Source of the DNA: Betaproteobacteria bacterium SCN2
Lineage (GTDB): Bacteria; Pseudomonadota; Gammaproteobacteria; Burkholderiales; Thiobacillaceae
DNA length: 48,245 bases
Assembly (NCBI GenBank): GCA_008923285.1
Contig: WBSG01000016.1
Location: 1 to 48,245 of the forward strand
Direction of reading: 5' to 3'
Part shown: positions 6,274 through 16,322 of the stretch, piece after piece
How positions within the stretch are numbered: position 1 is the stretch's first letter
Layout of the letters: each line of letters starts with the position of its first letter
Position numbers and translations under genes: made by a program
Notes under the pieces: generated by a model
What the model saw: only the letters and a program-made list of their open reading frames with translations
The model's database searches: none
What the model was told of the DNA's origin: nothing

Positions 6274-8829
6274 TCAGAGCCAGACCATCAAGCCGGTTTC
6301 GAAGGGATGGTCAAGCAACTCGTTCCAGGGGTAAACACGGATACGGTAATCGAGCTTGCCGCACATTTCCGGGGTGATTTCCAACTCATAAAGCGTGCCG
6401 CCATCCGGCAAGGTTTCCCGGCCCTCCATGACAACCGAGGTACGGTTGCCGGCAGCGCTGCCCGGGCGATGCAGCAGCACCTCGACACGCACGTCCTCGG
6501 GAGCCAGACCGCCAAGATTGGCCGCGACCCGCAGATTGAAACCCTCGCCAAACGTGATGGCCTTCCTGGCAGTATCCAGCCGGCGCAAGGAAACGCCGGG
6601 CCAGTGCGCGCGCACCCGCGACTTCCATGCCGCCAGAGTCTTGGCTGGGGCATACTGCTTGTCGCGCAATTTGCGCCCATGTTCGCTTGCAGGGAGATAG
6701 AACTTCTGCACGTACTCACCGACCATGCGCGCGGAATTGAAGCGAGGCAGCAGCGTGGCGATGGAATGCTTGGCCATTTTCACCCAGCCTTCTGAATACC
6801 CCATGCCGTTGCGCTTGTAATAGAGCGGAATGACCTGGTCCTGCAAAAGTTCATACAGGGTGAGGCTGTCCTCCGCGTTGCGGCGCGCATCGTCGAAATG
6901 CACCGGGGCCGGCTTGATGGCCCAGCCGTTCTGGCCATTCCAGCCTTCGCCCCACCAGCCGTCCAGCACGGAGAGGTTGAGCGTGCCGTTCATTGCCGCC
7001 TTCATGCCAGAAGTGCCGGAGGCCTCGAGGGGATAGATGGGGTTGTTGAGCCAGACGTCCACACCCGCGACGAGCCTGCGAGCCAGGCCCATGTCGTACC
7101 CTTCTATCAGCAGTAGCTTGCCCTCAAGTTCCGGCATGCGCGAAAGCTCGTTGATACGGCGGATGAGTTCCTGGCCGGGCTGGTCGGCAGGATGCGCCTT
7201 GCCCGCGAACAGGAACAGAACGGGCCTGTCCTCATCCGCAACGATATGTTTCAGCCAGTCGAGGTTTTCCGCCAGCAAGGTGGCGCGCTTGTAGGTGGCA
7301 AAACGGCGCGCGAAGCCGATAGTCAGTGTCTTGGGATCCAGCGGATTGGCCAGCTTCAGCAGCCGTTCCAGATGCCCCTGCGACCCATGGTTGCGCGTGT
7401 GCTGGATGGCATAACGCTGCTGCAACATGAAAAACAGCTGCGCTTTCAGCGTCTGTCGCACGCTCCAGAACAGATGATCGGGAATGCGGTCTATGTGCTC
7501 TTCCCAGAAAGCCGCATTGTTCAGCTTGTGGCGCCAGTCATAGCCCAAGCGGTTGTCGAACAGCTCGATCCATTCCTGCGCCAGGAAGGTGTTCACGTGC
7601 ACCCCGTTGGTGATGTAGTCCATGGGGTTTTCTTCTGGATCGATCTGAGGCCAGTGCTCGCCGCAAATCTCCGCCGAGACGCCGCCGTGGATGCGGGAAA
7701 CGCCGTTGTGATGACGCGAGCCATGCAGCGCCAGGGCGGTCATGTTGAAATCCAGCCCGTCCTGGGTATGGCCGAGTTCATGCAGCCGGGCGAGCGGGAT
7801 GTCAAGTTGCTTGCAGTACTCCTGGAAATAGCGCTCCATCATCTCGCCGGGGAAATGGTCGTGGCCCGCCGGTACCGGCGTGTGCGTGGTGAACACGGTA
7901 TCCACGGCAACGGCCTCGAGCGCGCTGTTGAAATCCAGTTGCTTGCTCTTCATCAACTGGCGCACACGCTCCAGCACCAGGAATGCCGCGTGGCCCTCGT
8001 TGATGTGCCATACAGTGGGCTTGACACCCATGGCCGCCAGGGCGCGCGCGCCGCCGATGCCGAGGATGATTTCCTGGCGTATGCGCATCTCCCGGTCGCC
8101 GCCATAAAGCTGGTGAGTGATGTCGCGATCCTCCGCGGCGTTTTCCTCGAGGTCGGCGTCAAGCAGCGCAAGCCAGACATGGCCTGCACGCACGACCCAC
8201 ACCTTGACCGTGACATTGCGGCCGGGGAATTCCACCTGCACTTTCAGTTCGTGCCCATCGTCAGTATAGGCAGGGGTGACCGGCAGGTCGTCGAAATCGG
8301 AATCGTGGTAGCGTGCGACCTGATGGCCGTCGCCGTCTATGGTCTGCGAGAAATAGCCCTGCCGGTACAACAGTCCCACTCCCACGAAAGGCAGGCGCAT
8401 GTCCGAAGCGGCCTTGCAATGATCGCCGGCGAGAATGCCCAGGCCGCCGGAATAGATCGGAAAGCTTTCATGGAAACCGAACTCGGCGCAGAAATAAGCC
8501 ACCATGTCGCTGTGCTTCAACTGGGCCGGCTGGTCTCGCTTGAGCGGCTCGTTGTGGTAGGTGTCGTAGGCCGACAACACACGGTTGTAGTTGGCCAGGA
8601 ATACGTGATCCTCCGCAGCCTCCACCAGGCGCTGCTCGTCCACGCGCTTGAGGAAGGCCTTGGGGTTGTGCCCCGTCGCCTCCCACAGGCCAGGGTGCAG
8701 ACGAGCGAACAGCGTGCGCGTCGGCTTGTCCCAGGTATACCAGAGGTTGTTCGCCAGTTCCTCGAGGCGGATCAGTCTGCGGGGAATCTTGGGATTGACC
8801 TCGATCGTATAGGAAGTGCCCTTGGTCAT
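6274..8829 (-). CDS. glgP: Alpha-glucan (glycogen) phosphorylase
   Basis: 851 residues of glycosyltransferase family 35, the shorter bacterial branch with the extra N-terminal domain. It releases glucose-1-phosphate from glycogen or maltodextrin with pyridoxal phosphate. Visible landmarks are FCAEFGFHESFPIYSGGLG near the start of the catalytic domain, HINEGHAAF, and the PLP-lysine region EASGTSGMKAAMNGTLN. ATG 8829 is chosen because GGAG lies 8 bases upstream; a GTG at 8847 in frame has no such site. The gene ends just beyond the ars promoter and has no glycogen-synthesis neighbours in the window. Confidence 0.93.
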   Translation of the reverse strand: MTKGTSYTIEVNPKIPRRLIRLEELANNLWYTWDKPTRTLFARLHPGLWEATGHNPKAFLKRVDEQRLVEAAEDHVFLANYNRVLSAYDTYHNEPLKRDQPAQLKHSDMVAYFCAEFGFHESFPIYSGGLGILAGDHCKAASDMRLPFVGVGLLYRQGYFSQTIDGDGHQVARYHDSDFDDLPVTPAYTDDGHELKVQVEFPGRNVTVKVWVVRAGHVWLALLDADLEENAAEDRDITHQLYGGDREMRIRQEIILGIGGARALAAMGVKPTVWHINEGHAAFLVLERVRQLMKSKQLDFNSALEAVAVDTVFTTHTPVPAGHDHFPGEMMERYFQEYCKQLDIPLARLHELGHTQDGLDFNMTALALHGSRHHNGVSRIHGGVSAEICGEHWPQIDPEENPMDYITNGVHVNTFLAQEWIELFDNRLGYDWRHKLNNAAFWEEHIDRIPDHLFWSVRQTLKAQLFFMLQQRYAIQHTRNHGSQGHLERLLKLANPLDPKTLTIGFARRFATYKRATLLAENLDWLKHIVADEDRPVLFLFAGKAHPADQPGQELIRRINELSRMPELEGKLLLIEGYDMGLARRLVAGVDVWLNNPIYPLEASGTSGMKAAMNGTLNLSVLDGWWGEGWNGQNGWAIKPAPVHFDDARRNAEDSLTLYELLQDQVIPLYYKRNGMGYSEGWVKMAKHSIATLLPRFNSARMVGEYVQKFYLPASEHGRKLRDKQYAPAKTLAAWKSRVRAHWPGVSLRRLDTARKAITFGEGFNLRVAANLGGLAPEDVRVEVLLHRPGSAAGNRTSVVMEGRETLPDGGTLYELEITPEMCGKLDYRIRVYPWNELLDHPFETGLMVWL

Positions 8830-8878
8830 GCCGTTTTCTCCGTTCACAACTTGTTAACGACTCAGGATAAAGCAAAAA

Positions 8879-9436
8879 TCATGCAGGCTGCTTGTCCTGA
8901 ATGAAATGCTCGCGGTAATACTTCATTTCGTCGATGGATTCATAGATATCGGCCAGCGCCTCGTGCTTGCTGGCCTTCTTGAAGCCCTCCGCCAGCCCGG
9001 GGCGCCAGCGCTTGGCCAGTTCCTTCAGCGTGCTCACGTCGAGGTTGCGATAATGGAAATACGCCTCAAGTTTGGGCATGTGGCGCGCCAGAAAGCGGCG
9101 ATCCTGGCAGATCGAGTTGCCGCACATCGGCGAGGTGCGCTCGGGCACATACTGCCTGATGAAGTCGATCATCAGTGCCTCGACGTCGGCCTCGCTCAGG
9201 GTCGAAGCCTTGACCCGATCGATCAGACCGGATTTGCCATGCGTGCCCTTGTTCCAGCTGTCCATGGCATCCAGCACCTCGTCAGGCTGATGCACCACCA
9301 GCACCGGGCCTTCGGCGACGGTGTTGAGGTCGGCGTCGGTCACGACGATCGCCACCTCCAGCACGCGGTCTGTTTCCGGCAACAGGCCGGACATTTCCAT
9401 ATCGATCCACAGCAGGTTCAAGGGGTTTTGCGCCAT
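8879..9436 (-). CDS. orn: Oligoribonuclease
   Basis: 185 residues, a standard length. This DEDDh 3'-5' exonuclease degrades 2-5 nucleotide RNAs and pGpG. ExoI motif WIDMEMSGL supplies the first Asp-Glu pair, and the C-terminal [14 protein letters not shown] stretch supplies the ExoIII His/Asp. Start ATG 9436 ([10 protein letters not shown]) matches the family N-terminus; an in-frame upstream ATG at 9463 would add nine unusual residues. It lies upstream of glgP in the same direction, 49 bases apart. Confidence 0.95.
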   Translation of the reverse strand: MAQNPLNLLWIDMEMSGLLPETDRVLEVAIVVTDADLNTVAEGPVLVVHQPDEVLDAMDSWNKGTHGKSGLIDRVKASTLSEADVEALMIDFIRQYVPERTSPMCGNSICQDRRFLARHMPKLEAYFHYRNLDVSTLKELAKRWRPGLAEGFKKASKHEALADIYESIDEMKYYREHFIQDKQPA

Positions 9437-9542
9437 CTCGGTTCCCAAAGCTTGAAAAGCCACATTGTCGCAGTGGTGGAGAAATTAGGAAACTCTAGCC
9501 ATAATTGATGTCTGACTTCTGTCCACATTGTGGAGACGGACC

Positions 9543-9830
9543 ATGAAATCCCCAATCGTCCTGGTGCTGATGCTGGCTGTCGCACCACCGCTGTATGCCG
9601 CCCCCTTCGACAAGGGTGACCCTAAGGCCGGGCAGGTGCTCCATGATCAATCCTGCCTGACTTGCCATGACAACGGCATGTATACCCGCCAGACCCGCAA
9701 GCTGAAAACAGCGGGCCAGTTGGCTGCGCGCATTTCCGGTTGCAATGCCAATACCGGCGCAGGCTGGTTCCCGGATGAAGAGCAGCACGTCGGCGCCTAT
9801 CTCAACCAGAATTTTTATCATTTCAAATAG
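9543..9830 (+). CDS. Small periplasmic c-type cytochrome-like protein
   Basis: 95 residues. A signal peptide ([18 protein letters not shown], cleavage after about residue 19) is followed by one haem attachment site, CLTCH. The mature protein is about 75 residues, short for a class I cytochrome c. The usual distal Met in the C-terminal part is absent; the only nearby Met is four residues after the haem His, so the sixth ligand is unclear. GGAG precedes ATG 9543 by 7 bases. It is followed after 8 bases by phhB, an unrelated function. It probably carries electrons in the periplasm. Confidence 0.8.
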   Translation: MKSPIVLVLMLAVAPPLYAAPFDKGDPKAGQVLHDQSCLTCHDNGMYTRQTRKLKTAGQLAARISGCNANTGAGWFPDEEQHVGAYLNQNFYHFK

Positions 9831-9838
9831 AGCAATCC

Positions 9839-10180
9839 ATGTCGGATATCGCACAAGACCTGACCCGCAAGAAATGCGCGCCCTGCGAGGGCGGCGTTGA
9901 CCCGCTGACCGATGCGCAGATCACGCCGCTGCTCAAGGGCCTGCCGGGCTGGAGCCGCGATGGCATCAAGATCTTCAGGGAATACAAGTTCAAGGACCAC
10001 TACCAGGCACAGGCCTTCACGAATGCCGTGATGTGGGTGTCGCACCGTGAGGACCACCACCCTTACCTGATCGTGGGCTACAACACCGTGCGCGTGGAAT
10101 ACTGGACCCATGCCATAAACGGCCTGTCCGAAAACGACTTCATCTGTGCGGCCAAGGTGGACGCACTGTTCGAAATCTGA
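9839..10180 (+). CDS. phhB: 4a-hydroxytetrahydrobiopterin dehydratase (PCD/DCoH)
   Basis: 113 residues. The signature HREDHHPYL and the downstream [13 protein letters not shown] match pterin-4a-carbinolamine dehydratases, which regenerate the pterin cofactor of aromatic amino acid hydroxylases and act in pterin metabolism. The three conserved His are present. An N-terminal Cys pair (KKCAPCEGG) is common in the bacterial branch. No phenylalanine hydroxylase gene lies nearby. Confidence 0.95.
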   Translation: MSDIAQDLTRKKCAPCEGGVDPLTDAQITPLLKGLPGWSRDGIKIFREYKFKDHYQAQAFTNAVMWVSHREDHHPYLIVGYNTVRVEYWTHAINGLSENDFICAAKVDALFEI

Positions 10181-10214
10181 AAAACGGGCACATCGGGCCG
10201 ATGAAGGCTGTTTC

Positions 10215-11081
10215 TTGATTTCTGGCCAGGTCGTGGCGGCACATGGCCGCCATTTCCTTGTACAGACCCTGCAGGGTGAGGCACTGGACTGCATCACCCG
10301 CGGCCGGAAACAGGATGTCGTCTGCGGCGACCGGGTGGAACTGAGCCTCACGGCGCAGGGCCAGGGCATCATCGAGAAGGTGCTGCCACGCAGCAGCCTG
10401 TTCAAGCGTGCCGACGCTTTCCGCACCAAGCCCATCGCCGCCAATGTCAGCCAGGTCGCCATCATCGTGGCGCCCCGCCCCAGTTGGTCGGAAGAGCTGC
10501 TGCAGCGCTGCCTGCTGGCGGCGGAAAGCCAGCACTTGCCGGTGCTGATCATCGCCAACAAGGCCGACCTGCCCGAGCACCGAAGCATGCTGGAAACGCT
10601 GTCGCTGTATGAAAAGCTCGGCTACCCCGTGATCCCGCTCAGCGCAAAACAGGATATCGGCACGCTGCGCGCGCGCCTGCAGGATCGCCTGACCCTGCTT
10701 GCCGGCCAGTCAGGCATGGGCAAGTCGACCCTGATCAATGCCCTTTTCCCGCACGCCGATGCAAGGGTCGAGGCTTTTTCGGAGGCGCTCGACAGCGGCC
10801 GCCACACCACCACCCACAGCCGGCTTTATCGACTCGACGAAACCAGCGCCGTCATCGACTCCCCGGGTTTCCAGGAATTCGCCCTGGCACACCTGTCGCG
10901 CGGCGACATTGAAGCCGCCATGCCCGATTTCAAGCCCTATCTCGGCCACTGCCGCTTTCGCGATTGTCGTCACGACGCCGAGCCCGGCTGTGCCTTGCGT
11001 CAGGCTGTCGAAGCGGGGCACGTGGCCCGCAAGCGCCTCGATTTCTTTCTTCTCCTGATGGCGGAAAACCGCCGCAACTAG
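10215..11081 (+). CDS. rsgA: Ribosome small subunit GTPase RsgA (circularly permuted)
   Basis: 288 residues. An N-terminal OB fold is followed by a circularly permuted G domain in the order G4 (NKADLP), G1 (GQSGMGKST), G2 (HTTTHS), G3 (DSPGF), and a C-terminal zinc region (CRFRDCRHDAEPGC). It acts in late 30S assembly. The frame is open upstream, but family homology begins at ISGQVVAAHG; I chose TTG 10215, which has AAGG 7 bases before it. It follows phhB by 34 bases. Confidence 0.93.
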   Translation: MISGQVVAAHGRHFLVQTLQGEALDCITRGRKQDVVCGDRVELSLTAQGQGIIEKVLPRSSLFKRADAFRTKPIAANVSQVAIIVAPRPSWSEELLQRCLLAAESQHLPVLIIANKADLPEHRSMLETLSLYEKLGYPVIPLSAKQDIGTLRARLQDRLTLLAGQSGMGKSTLINALFPHADARVEAFSEALDSGRHTTTHSRLYRLDETSAVIDSPGFQEFALAHLSRGDIEAAMPDFKPYLGHCRFRDCRHDAEPGCALRQAVEAGHVARKRLDFFLLLMAENRRN

Positions 11082-11360
11082 CCGAATCGAGGCACCAAGC
11101 GCACGTCGCACACCAAGCCCCTCGACGTGGCCAGCGCGTCAAGGCAAAACACAGCCACTCGCCGGCCGAATGCGTTTACCCGGCCATGACTCGACACTCT
11201 GGTGCAGCCTACAGCCGGTGAAGGCTTCTGATTCGGTGAAGGTTGCGAGGACCTCAGACAGTGGCAACGTCGCCGCCGAACTTGCTCATAGGCAAGCGGA
11301 GAGCCAGTCACCGATCAATCCACGCATTCGCGAAGCGCGCTATGTCGCGGACGAGCCGGG

Positions 11361-11810
11361 CTAGCCTTCCTGCTCGGGCCAGTTCTTGATGTAGCGCTTG
11401 AGCAGGTTGTTTTCGAAATTGGCCTCGCGCAGGCAGGCCTTCGCCACGTCGTAGAAGGAAATCACGCCGACCAGCTTGTTGCCATCGAGCACAGGCAGGT
11501 GGCTGATGCGCGCCTTGGTCATGGCATCGCGCGCGTAATCGATGCTGTCATCCGGGGTGGCAACCACCGGTTCGGTAACCATGATGTCGGCCACCTTGGT
11601 GTCCTTGAGCGTGCAGCCCTGGCGGCGCATGGCCTTCATGATGTCGCGCTCGGTCAGGAAACCGGCCATGTCGCCCCTGGAGTTTTTCACCACCAGCGAA
11701 CCCACGTCGTTCGCCACCATGCGCTCGACCGCCAGCGCCACGTCATCGCCGGGGCTGATGCCGAAAATTTCGTCCCCGCCCTTGAAGGTCAGGATTTCCC
11801 GGATAAACAT
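11361..11810 (-). CDS. CBS-domain pair protein
   Basis: 149 residues made of two CBS motifs (about 8-63 and 74-130), with FLTERDIMKAM ending the first and GVISFYDVAKACL ending the second. CBS pairs bind adenine nucleotides and sense energy state; this protein has no attached effector domain, so the output is unknown. It is the last gene of a same-direction run with the DJ-1, yajQ and BPH genes. The 279 bases on its downstream side contain nothing recognised. Confidence 0.9.
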   Translation of the reverse strand: MFIREILTFKGGDEIFGISPGDDVALAVERMVANDVGSLVVKNSRGDMAGFLTERDIMKAMRRQGCTLKDTKVADIMVTEPVVATPDDSIDYARDAMTKARISHLPVLDGNKLVGVISFYDVAKACLREANFENNLLKRYIKNWPEQEG

Positions 11811-11866
11811 GCAACGTCTCCTTTGATTGTCGGGTCAGCTTACCAAAGCGGCAGGCGGACCGGAAG

Positions 11867-12418
11867 TCAGGAACGTACCAGGCCGGCTTCGACCTCGTCT
11901 CTCCTGGCCTTGCCGGCAAGCGTCTCGATCAGTGCCAGCGCGAAATCCATGGCGGTGCCCGGTCCGCGCGAAGTCAGCACCTTGCCGTCCGCGACCACGG
12001 CATCCTTCGAATAAGCCATGCCCGGCACATCGAGCTTGTCGAGAAAGCCCGGGTAGCTGGTGGCGCGCTTGTCCCGCAACAAGCCGGCCTCCGCCAGCAC
12101 TGCGGGCGCAGCGCAGATGGCCGCGGTGTACTTGCCCTGCTCCGCCATTTTCTTGAGCAGGCTGATGATGCGGGGGTCTTCCTTGAGATGCTGGGCGCCC
12201 GGCATGCCGCCCGGCAGGACGATCATGTCGAATTCATCGCGCAGCACGGTATCGAGCGTGGCATCGGGCACCAACTGCGTGCCTCGGCTGGCCTTGACGA
12301 TGCCGGGCTGCAACCCTGCAGTGACGACTTCGATGCCGGCCCGGCGCAGCAGGTCGATGATGGTCACCGCCTCCAGCTCTTCACAGCCAGCCGCAAGCGG
12401 AACGAGTACCCTGGGCAT
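11867..12418 (-). CDS. DJ-1/PfpI family protein (YajL-like)
   Basis: 183 residues. The nucleophile elbow AAICAAPAVL carries the conserved Cys, and Glu of GCEELEAV near residue 15 is the usual partner. YajL/DJ-1 proteins are linked to protein repair or deglycation and oxidative stress. Only 3 bases separate it from yajQ upstream, so the two are likely co-translated. Confidence 0.93.
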   Translation of the reverse strand: MPRVLVPLAAGCEELEAVTIIDLLRRAGIEVVTAGLQPGIVKASRGTQLVPDATLDTVLRDEFDMIVLPGGMPGAQHLKEDPRIISLLKKMAEQGKYTAAICAAPAVLAEAGLLRDKRATSYPGFLDKLDVPGMAYSKDAVVADGKVLTSRGPGTAMDFALALIETLAGKARRDEVEAGLVRS

Positions 12419-12421
12419 GGT

Positions 12422-12907
12422 TCACTCCCGGAAGTTGTTGAACTGGAGGGGAAAATCGGTGATGGATTTCTTGACCAGTGCGATGGCCTCCTGCAGGGTA
12501 TCGCGCTTGGCGCCGGACACGCGCACGGTCTCGCCCTGGATGCTGGCCTGTACCTTGAGCTTGCTGTCCTTGATGAGCTTGACGATCTTCTTGGCCAATT
12601 CGGTCTCGACCCCGGTCTTGATGGTCACGCTGCGCTTGACCTTGTTGCCGGAAATCTTCTCGACCGCGCCGGTATCCAGGCACTTCACGTCCACGCCGCG
12701 CTTGGCCAGTTTTTGCGAAAGGATGTCCTGCACCTGATCGAGTTGGAACTCGGTATCGGAAAATATCGTCAATGCATACTCCGACTGCTCCACACGCGCT
12801 TCCGAGCCCTTGAAATCGAAGCGGTTGCCGACCTCGCGATTGGTCTGCTCCACGGCGTTGCGCACTTCCTGCTTGTCCACTTCCGAAACGATGTCGAATG
12901 ACGGCAT
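12422..12907 (-). CDS. yajQ: YajQ family nucleotide-binding protein
   Basis: 161 residues, the full family length, starting [18 protein letters not shown]. Some YajQ homologues bind cyclic-di-GMP and act with transcription factors; others are known only as nucleotide-binding. ATG 12907 has GGGAG about 6 bases upstream. It begins one base after the stop of the BPH gene and ends 3 bases before the DJ-1 gene, so these three form one operon. Confidence 0.95.
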   Translation of the reverse strand: MPSFDIVSEVDKQEVRNAVEQTNREVGNRFDFKGSEARVEQSEYALTIFSDTEFQLDQVQDILSQKLAKRGVDVKCLDTGAVEKISGNKVKRSVTIKTGVETELAKKIVKLIKDSKLKVQASIQGETVRVSGAKRDTLQEAIALVKKSITDFPLQFNNFRE

Positions 12908-12908
12908 G

Positions 12909-13484
12909 TCACGCTCCCAACAACTGGATGGTTTTGACCTCGACCGGCAGGCCGGTGCGGTCGTCGAATTCGGCAGCCGCCTCGATCGCGCGGCGCGCGA
13001 TTTCCTCGGCCGAAAGCTGCGAGTTGTACAGCGCGTGCATCGCGCCCATGGCCAGGTCGCTGCCGCTGCCGTAGGCATAAAACCTGGCGAACTCCTGCAC
13101 CGAGCGATGCTCGGCCACGCCGAAGATGCCGTGCGGGTTGGCGATCAGCACGTCCATCTGGCTGGACTCGATGTCGTCGTCCTTGTCTTCGCCCGGCAGC
13201 AGGAAATACTGCTCCTTCAACGCAGCATGCAGAGACTGCCAGGTACGGAAAATCCCGGCAACGGAATGGAATTCCGCCTGCACGTCCGGATCGGCGAAGT
13301 ATTCCTTGAGGATGAGAATGAAGGTGGTATAGCCGGTCACCGCGAGCCAACTGCCGTCAACCTGGATGAGCTTGCCGTGGTTGACCACGTAGCTCGATGA
13401 CTCCTTGGTGGTGCCCCACTTGGTCAGCGTGTCCGCCGCGATGGCGGCCACGCCGTTCTTCTTGACTACTGCAAGTGTCGTCAT
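12909..13484 (-). CDS. Bacterial proteasome homologue, BPH type (Ntn hydrolase)
   Basis: 191 residues with a proteasome beta-subunit/HslV-like fold. After removal of Met1, Thr2 would be the N-terminal nucleophile, followed by AAD (Asp17 in mature numbering) and a Lys in NHGKLIQV in the place of the catalytic lysine. [14 protein letters not shown] is the later proteasome-like Ser/Gly loop. The family context fits the betaproteobacterial proteasome homologue (BPH) rather than HslV, because there is no HslU or other unfoldase beside it. AGGAGG precedes the ATG. It leads an operon with yajQ and a DJ-1 protein, which suggests protein quality control. Confidence 0.85.
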   Translation of the reverse strand: MTTLAVVKKNGVAAIAADTLTKWGTTKESSSYVVNHGKLIQVDGSWLAVTGYTTFILILKEYFADPDVQAEFHSVAGIFRTWQSLHAALKEQYFLLPGEDKDDDIESSQMDVLIANPHGIFGVAEHRSVQEFARFYAYGSGSDLAMGAMHALYNSQLSAEEIARRAIEAAAEFDDRTGLPVEVKTIQLLGA

Positions 13485-13578
13485 GACGCCTCCTGCAGAA
13501 AATGTTTATTAACATACATGACCGTAGCAAGCGTCTGGAAGGCAAGGCGCCCGCCGCGCAGTAATTTATGCCGTCATG

Positions 13579-13890
13579 TCAGCCAAAGTGGCATACGTAG
13601 TGGTACGGCTCGCCAGCAACTTCAATGTCGAAGGAGGAATTGCCGGGCACATTGAAGGACTCGCCTTCCCTGCAGGTCTTCCAGTCTTCGCCCTGCAAAC
13701 GATAGCGGCAGGAACCGGCCACGGTTTGCATGATCTCCGGCGCGCCGGTATTGAAGGTCAGCGTCGCCGGCAGGATCACGCCAACCGATTTCTTGCTGCC
13801 GTCGGCGAACTGGACGGTATGCGACACGCACTTGCCGTCGAAATAAACGTTGGCCTTCTTGACCACGCTGACATTGTCGAACTGGGGCAT
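13579..13890 (-). CDS. ppnP: Pyrimidine/purine nucleoside phosphorylase PpnP
   Basis: 103 residues, a small cupin (formerly DUF1255, YaiE). It splits nucleosides by phosphorolysis with broad base range. [18 protein letters not shown] and the C-terminal [13 protein letters not shown] are family signatures. It starts 2 bases after the argG stop, so it is probably co-transcribed with the arginine genes though unrelated in pathway. Confidence 0.95.
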   Translation of the reverse strand: MPQFDNVSVVKKANVYFDGKCVSHTVQFADGSKKSVGVILPATLTFNTGAPEIMQTVAGSCRYRLQGEDWKTCREGESFNVPGNSSFDIEVAGEPYHYVCHFG

Positions 13891-13892
13891 GC

Positions 13893-15125
<1,233 letters not shown>

Positions 15126-15144
15126 GTTCTGCTCGAAATGAAAA

Positions 15145-15378
15145 TTAATGCGTTGCGGCGGAACCCTTGGCGCTGTGCACGATGCCGGGGAAGTTGCCGA
15201 TCCGCAGCACGCTCATGTCGACGCGGTCGGCGGCGTTCTCGATCTCGATGCCGACGATGCGGCCGTCCGCGGCGATATTGATATTGACGCCCGGATGCGC
15301 CTCCCACGAATGGTCGGCCGTTTCCGGCAGCAGCTCGATGTAGAGAGTGTCCTGGTCTTTGAAATAAGCGACATTCAT
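15145..15378 (-). CDS. DUF2283 domain protein
   Basis: 77 residues. [16 protein letters not shown] and [11 protein letters not shown] are the DUF2283 pattern; the function is unknown. It lies 12 bases from argF and 19 from argG in the same direction, so it is part of the arginine operon. Isolated DUF2283 genes often sit beside toxin-like or metabolic genes; no partner toxin is seen here. Confidence 0.88.
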   Translation of the reverse strand: MNVAYFKDQDTLYIELLPETADHSWEAHPGVNINIAADGRIVGIEIENAADRVDMSVLRIGNFPGIVHSAKGSAATH

Positions 15379-15390
15379 ATGTATGGTTTC

Positions 15391-16308
15391 CTAGTTGTCC
15401 AGCTTGCCCACCAGCAGGTATTCCATCAGGGCTTTCTGGGTATGCAATCTGTTCTCGGCCTCGTCCCATACCACGCTCTGCGGACCGTCGATCACGTCGG
15501 CGTCGACTTCCTCGCCGCGGTGCGCGGGCAGGCAGTGCATGAACACGGCGTCTGGCCTGGCCACTTTCATCATCTCGGCGTCCACGCGCCAGTCGGCGAA
15601 GGCCTGCTTGCGCACTTCGTTTTCCGCCTCGAAGCCCATGCTGGTCCACACGTCGGTGGTCACCAGGTCGGCGCCCATGCAGGCTTCCATGGGATCGGCG
15701 AAGCTTTCGTAATGGCTGGTGTCGTAGAGCCCCGCGCGTTCCGGCTCGACTTCGTAGCCGGGCGGGGTGGACACGTGCACGTTGAAGTCCAGCACCACGG
15801 CAGCCTGCAGCCAGGTGTTGCACATGTTGTTGGAATCGCCCACCCAGGCCACGGTCTTGCCGCGGATGTCGCCGCGATGCTCGATGAAGGTGAAAATGTC
15901 CGCCAGTATCTGGCAGGGATGGTACTCGTTGGTCAGGCCGTTGATCACCGGCACGCGCGAATGCCTGGCGAAGCGCTCGATGATCTCCTGCTCGAAGGTG
16001 CGGATCATGACGATATCGACCATGCGCGAGATCACCTCGGCCGCGTCTTCCACCGGCTCGCCGCGGCCCAGCTGGGTGTCGCGCGTGTTGAGGTAGATCG
16101 CCGCCCCGCCCAACTGGTGCATGCCGGCCTCGAACGAGAGGCGCGTGCGGGTCGAGCTCTTCTCGAAAATCATCGCCAGGGTGCGATCTTCGAGCGGATG
16201 GTATTTCTCGTAGCGCTTGAAGCGATCCTTGATGACACGCGTGCGTTCGAACAGGTATCCCAGTTCCTCGCGCGTGAGATCCTTGAATTGCAGGAAGTGC
16301 TTGACCAT
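15391..16308 (-). CDS. argF: Ornithine carbamoyltransferase
   Basis: 305 residues. The carbamoyl-phosphate motif STRTR is at residues 52-56, and MHCLPAHRGEEV contains the ornithine-site Cys. It makes citrulline for argG. It lies 14 bases after argD and before the DUF2283 gene. Confidence 0.97.
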   Translation of the reverse strand: MVKHFLQFKDLTREELGYLFERTRVIKDRFKRYEKYHPLEDRTLAMIFEKSSTRTRLSFEAGMHQLGGAAIYLNTRDTQLGRGEPVEDAAEVISRMVDIVMIRTFEQEIIERFARHSRVPVINGLTNEYHPCQILADIFTFIEHRGDIRGKTVAWVGDSNNMCNTWLQAAVVLDFNVHVSTPPGYEVEPERAGLYDTSHYESFADPMEACMGADLVTTDVWTSMGFEAENEVRKQAFADWRVDAEMMKVARPDAVFMHCLPAHRGEEVDADVIDGPQSVVWDEAENRLHTQKALMEYLLVGKLDN

Positions 16309-16322
16309 GATTTTTCCCGGAT

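Noticed and set aside
7192-8904. 570-codon plus-strand frame opposite glgP
   Set aside because: It is antisense to a recognised phosphorylase with full motif content; no family features are seen.
11082-11360. 64-codon frame (11170-11364) in the rsgA-CBS gap
   Set aside because: It has no ribosome site, no recognisable features and overlaps the CBS gene stop. I see nothing certain in this gap.
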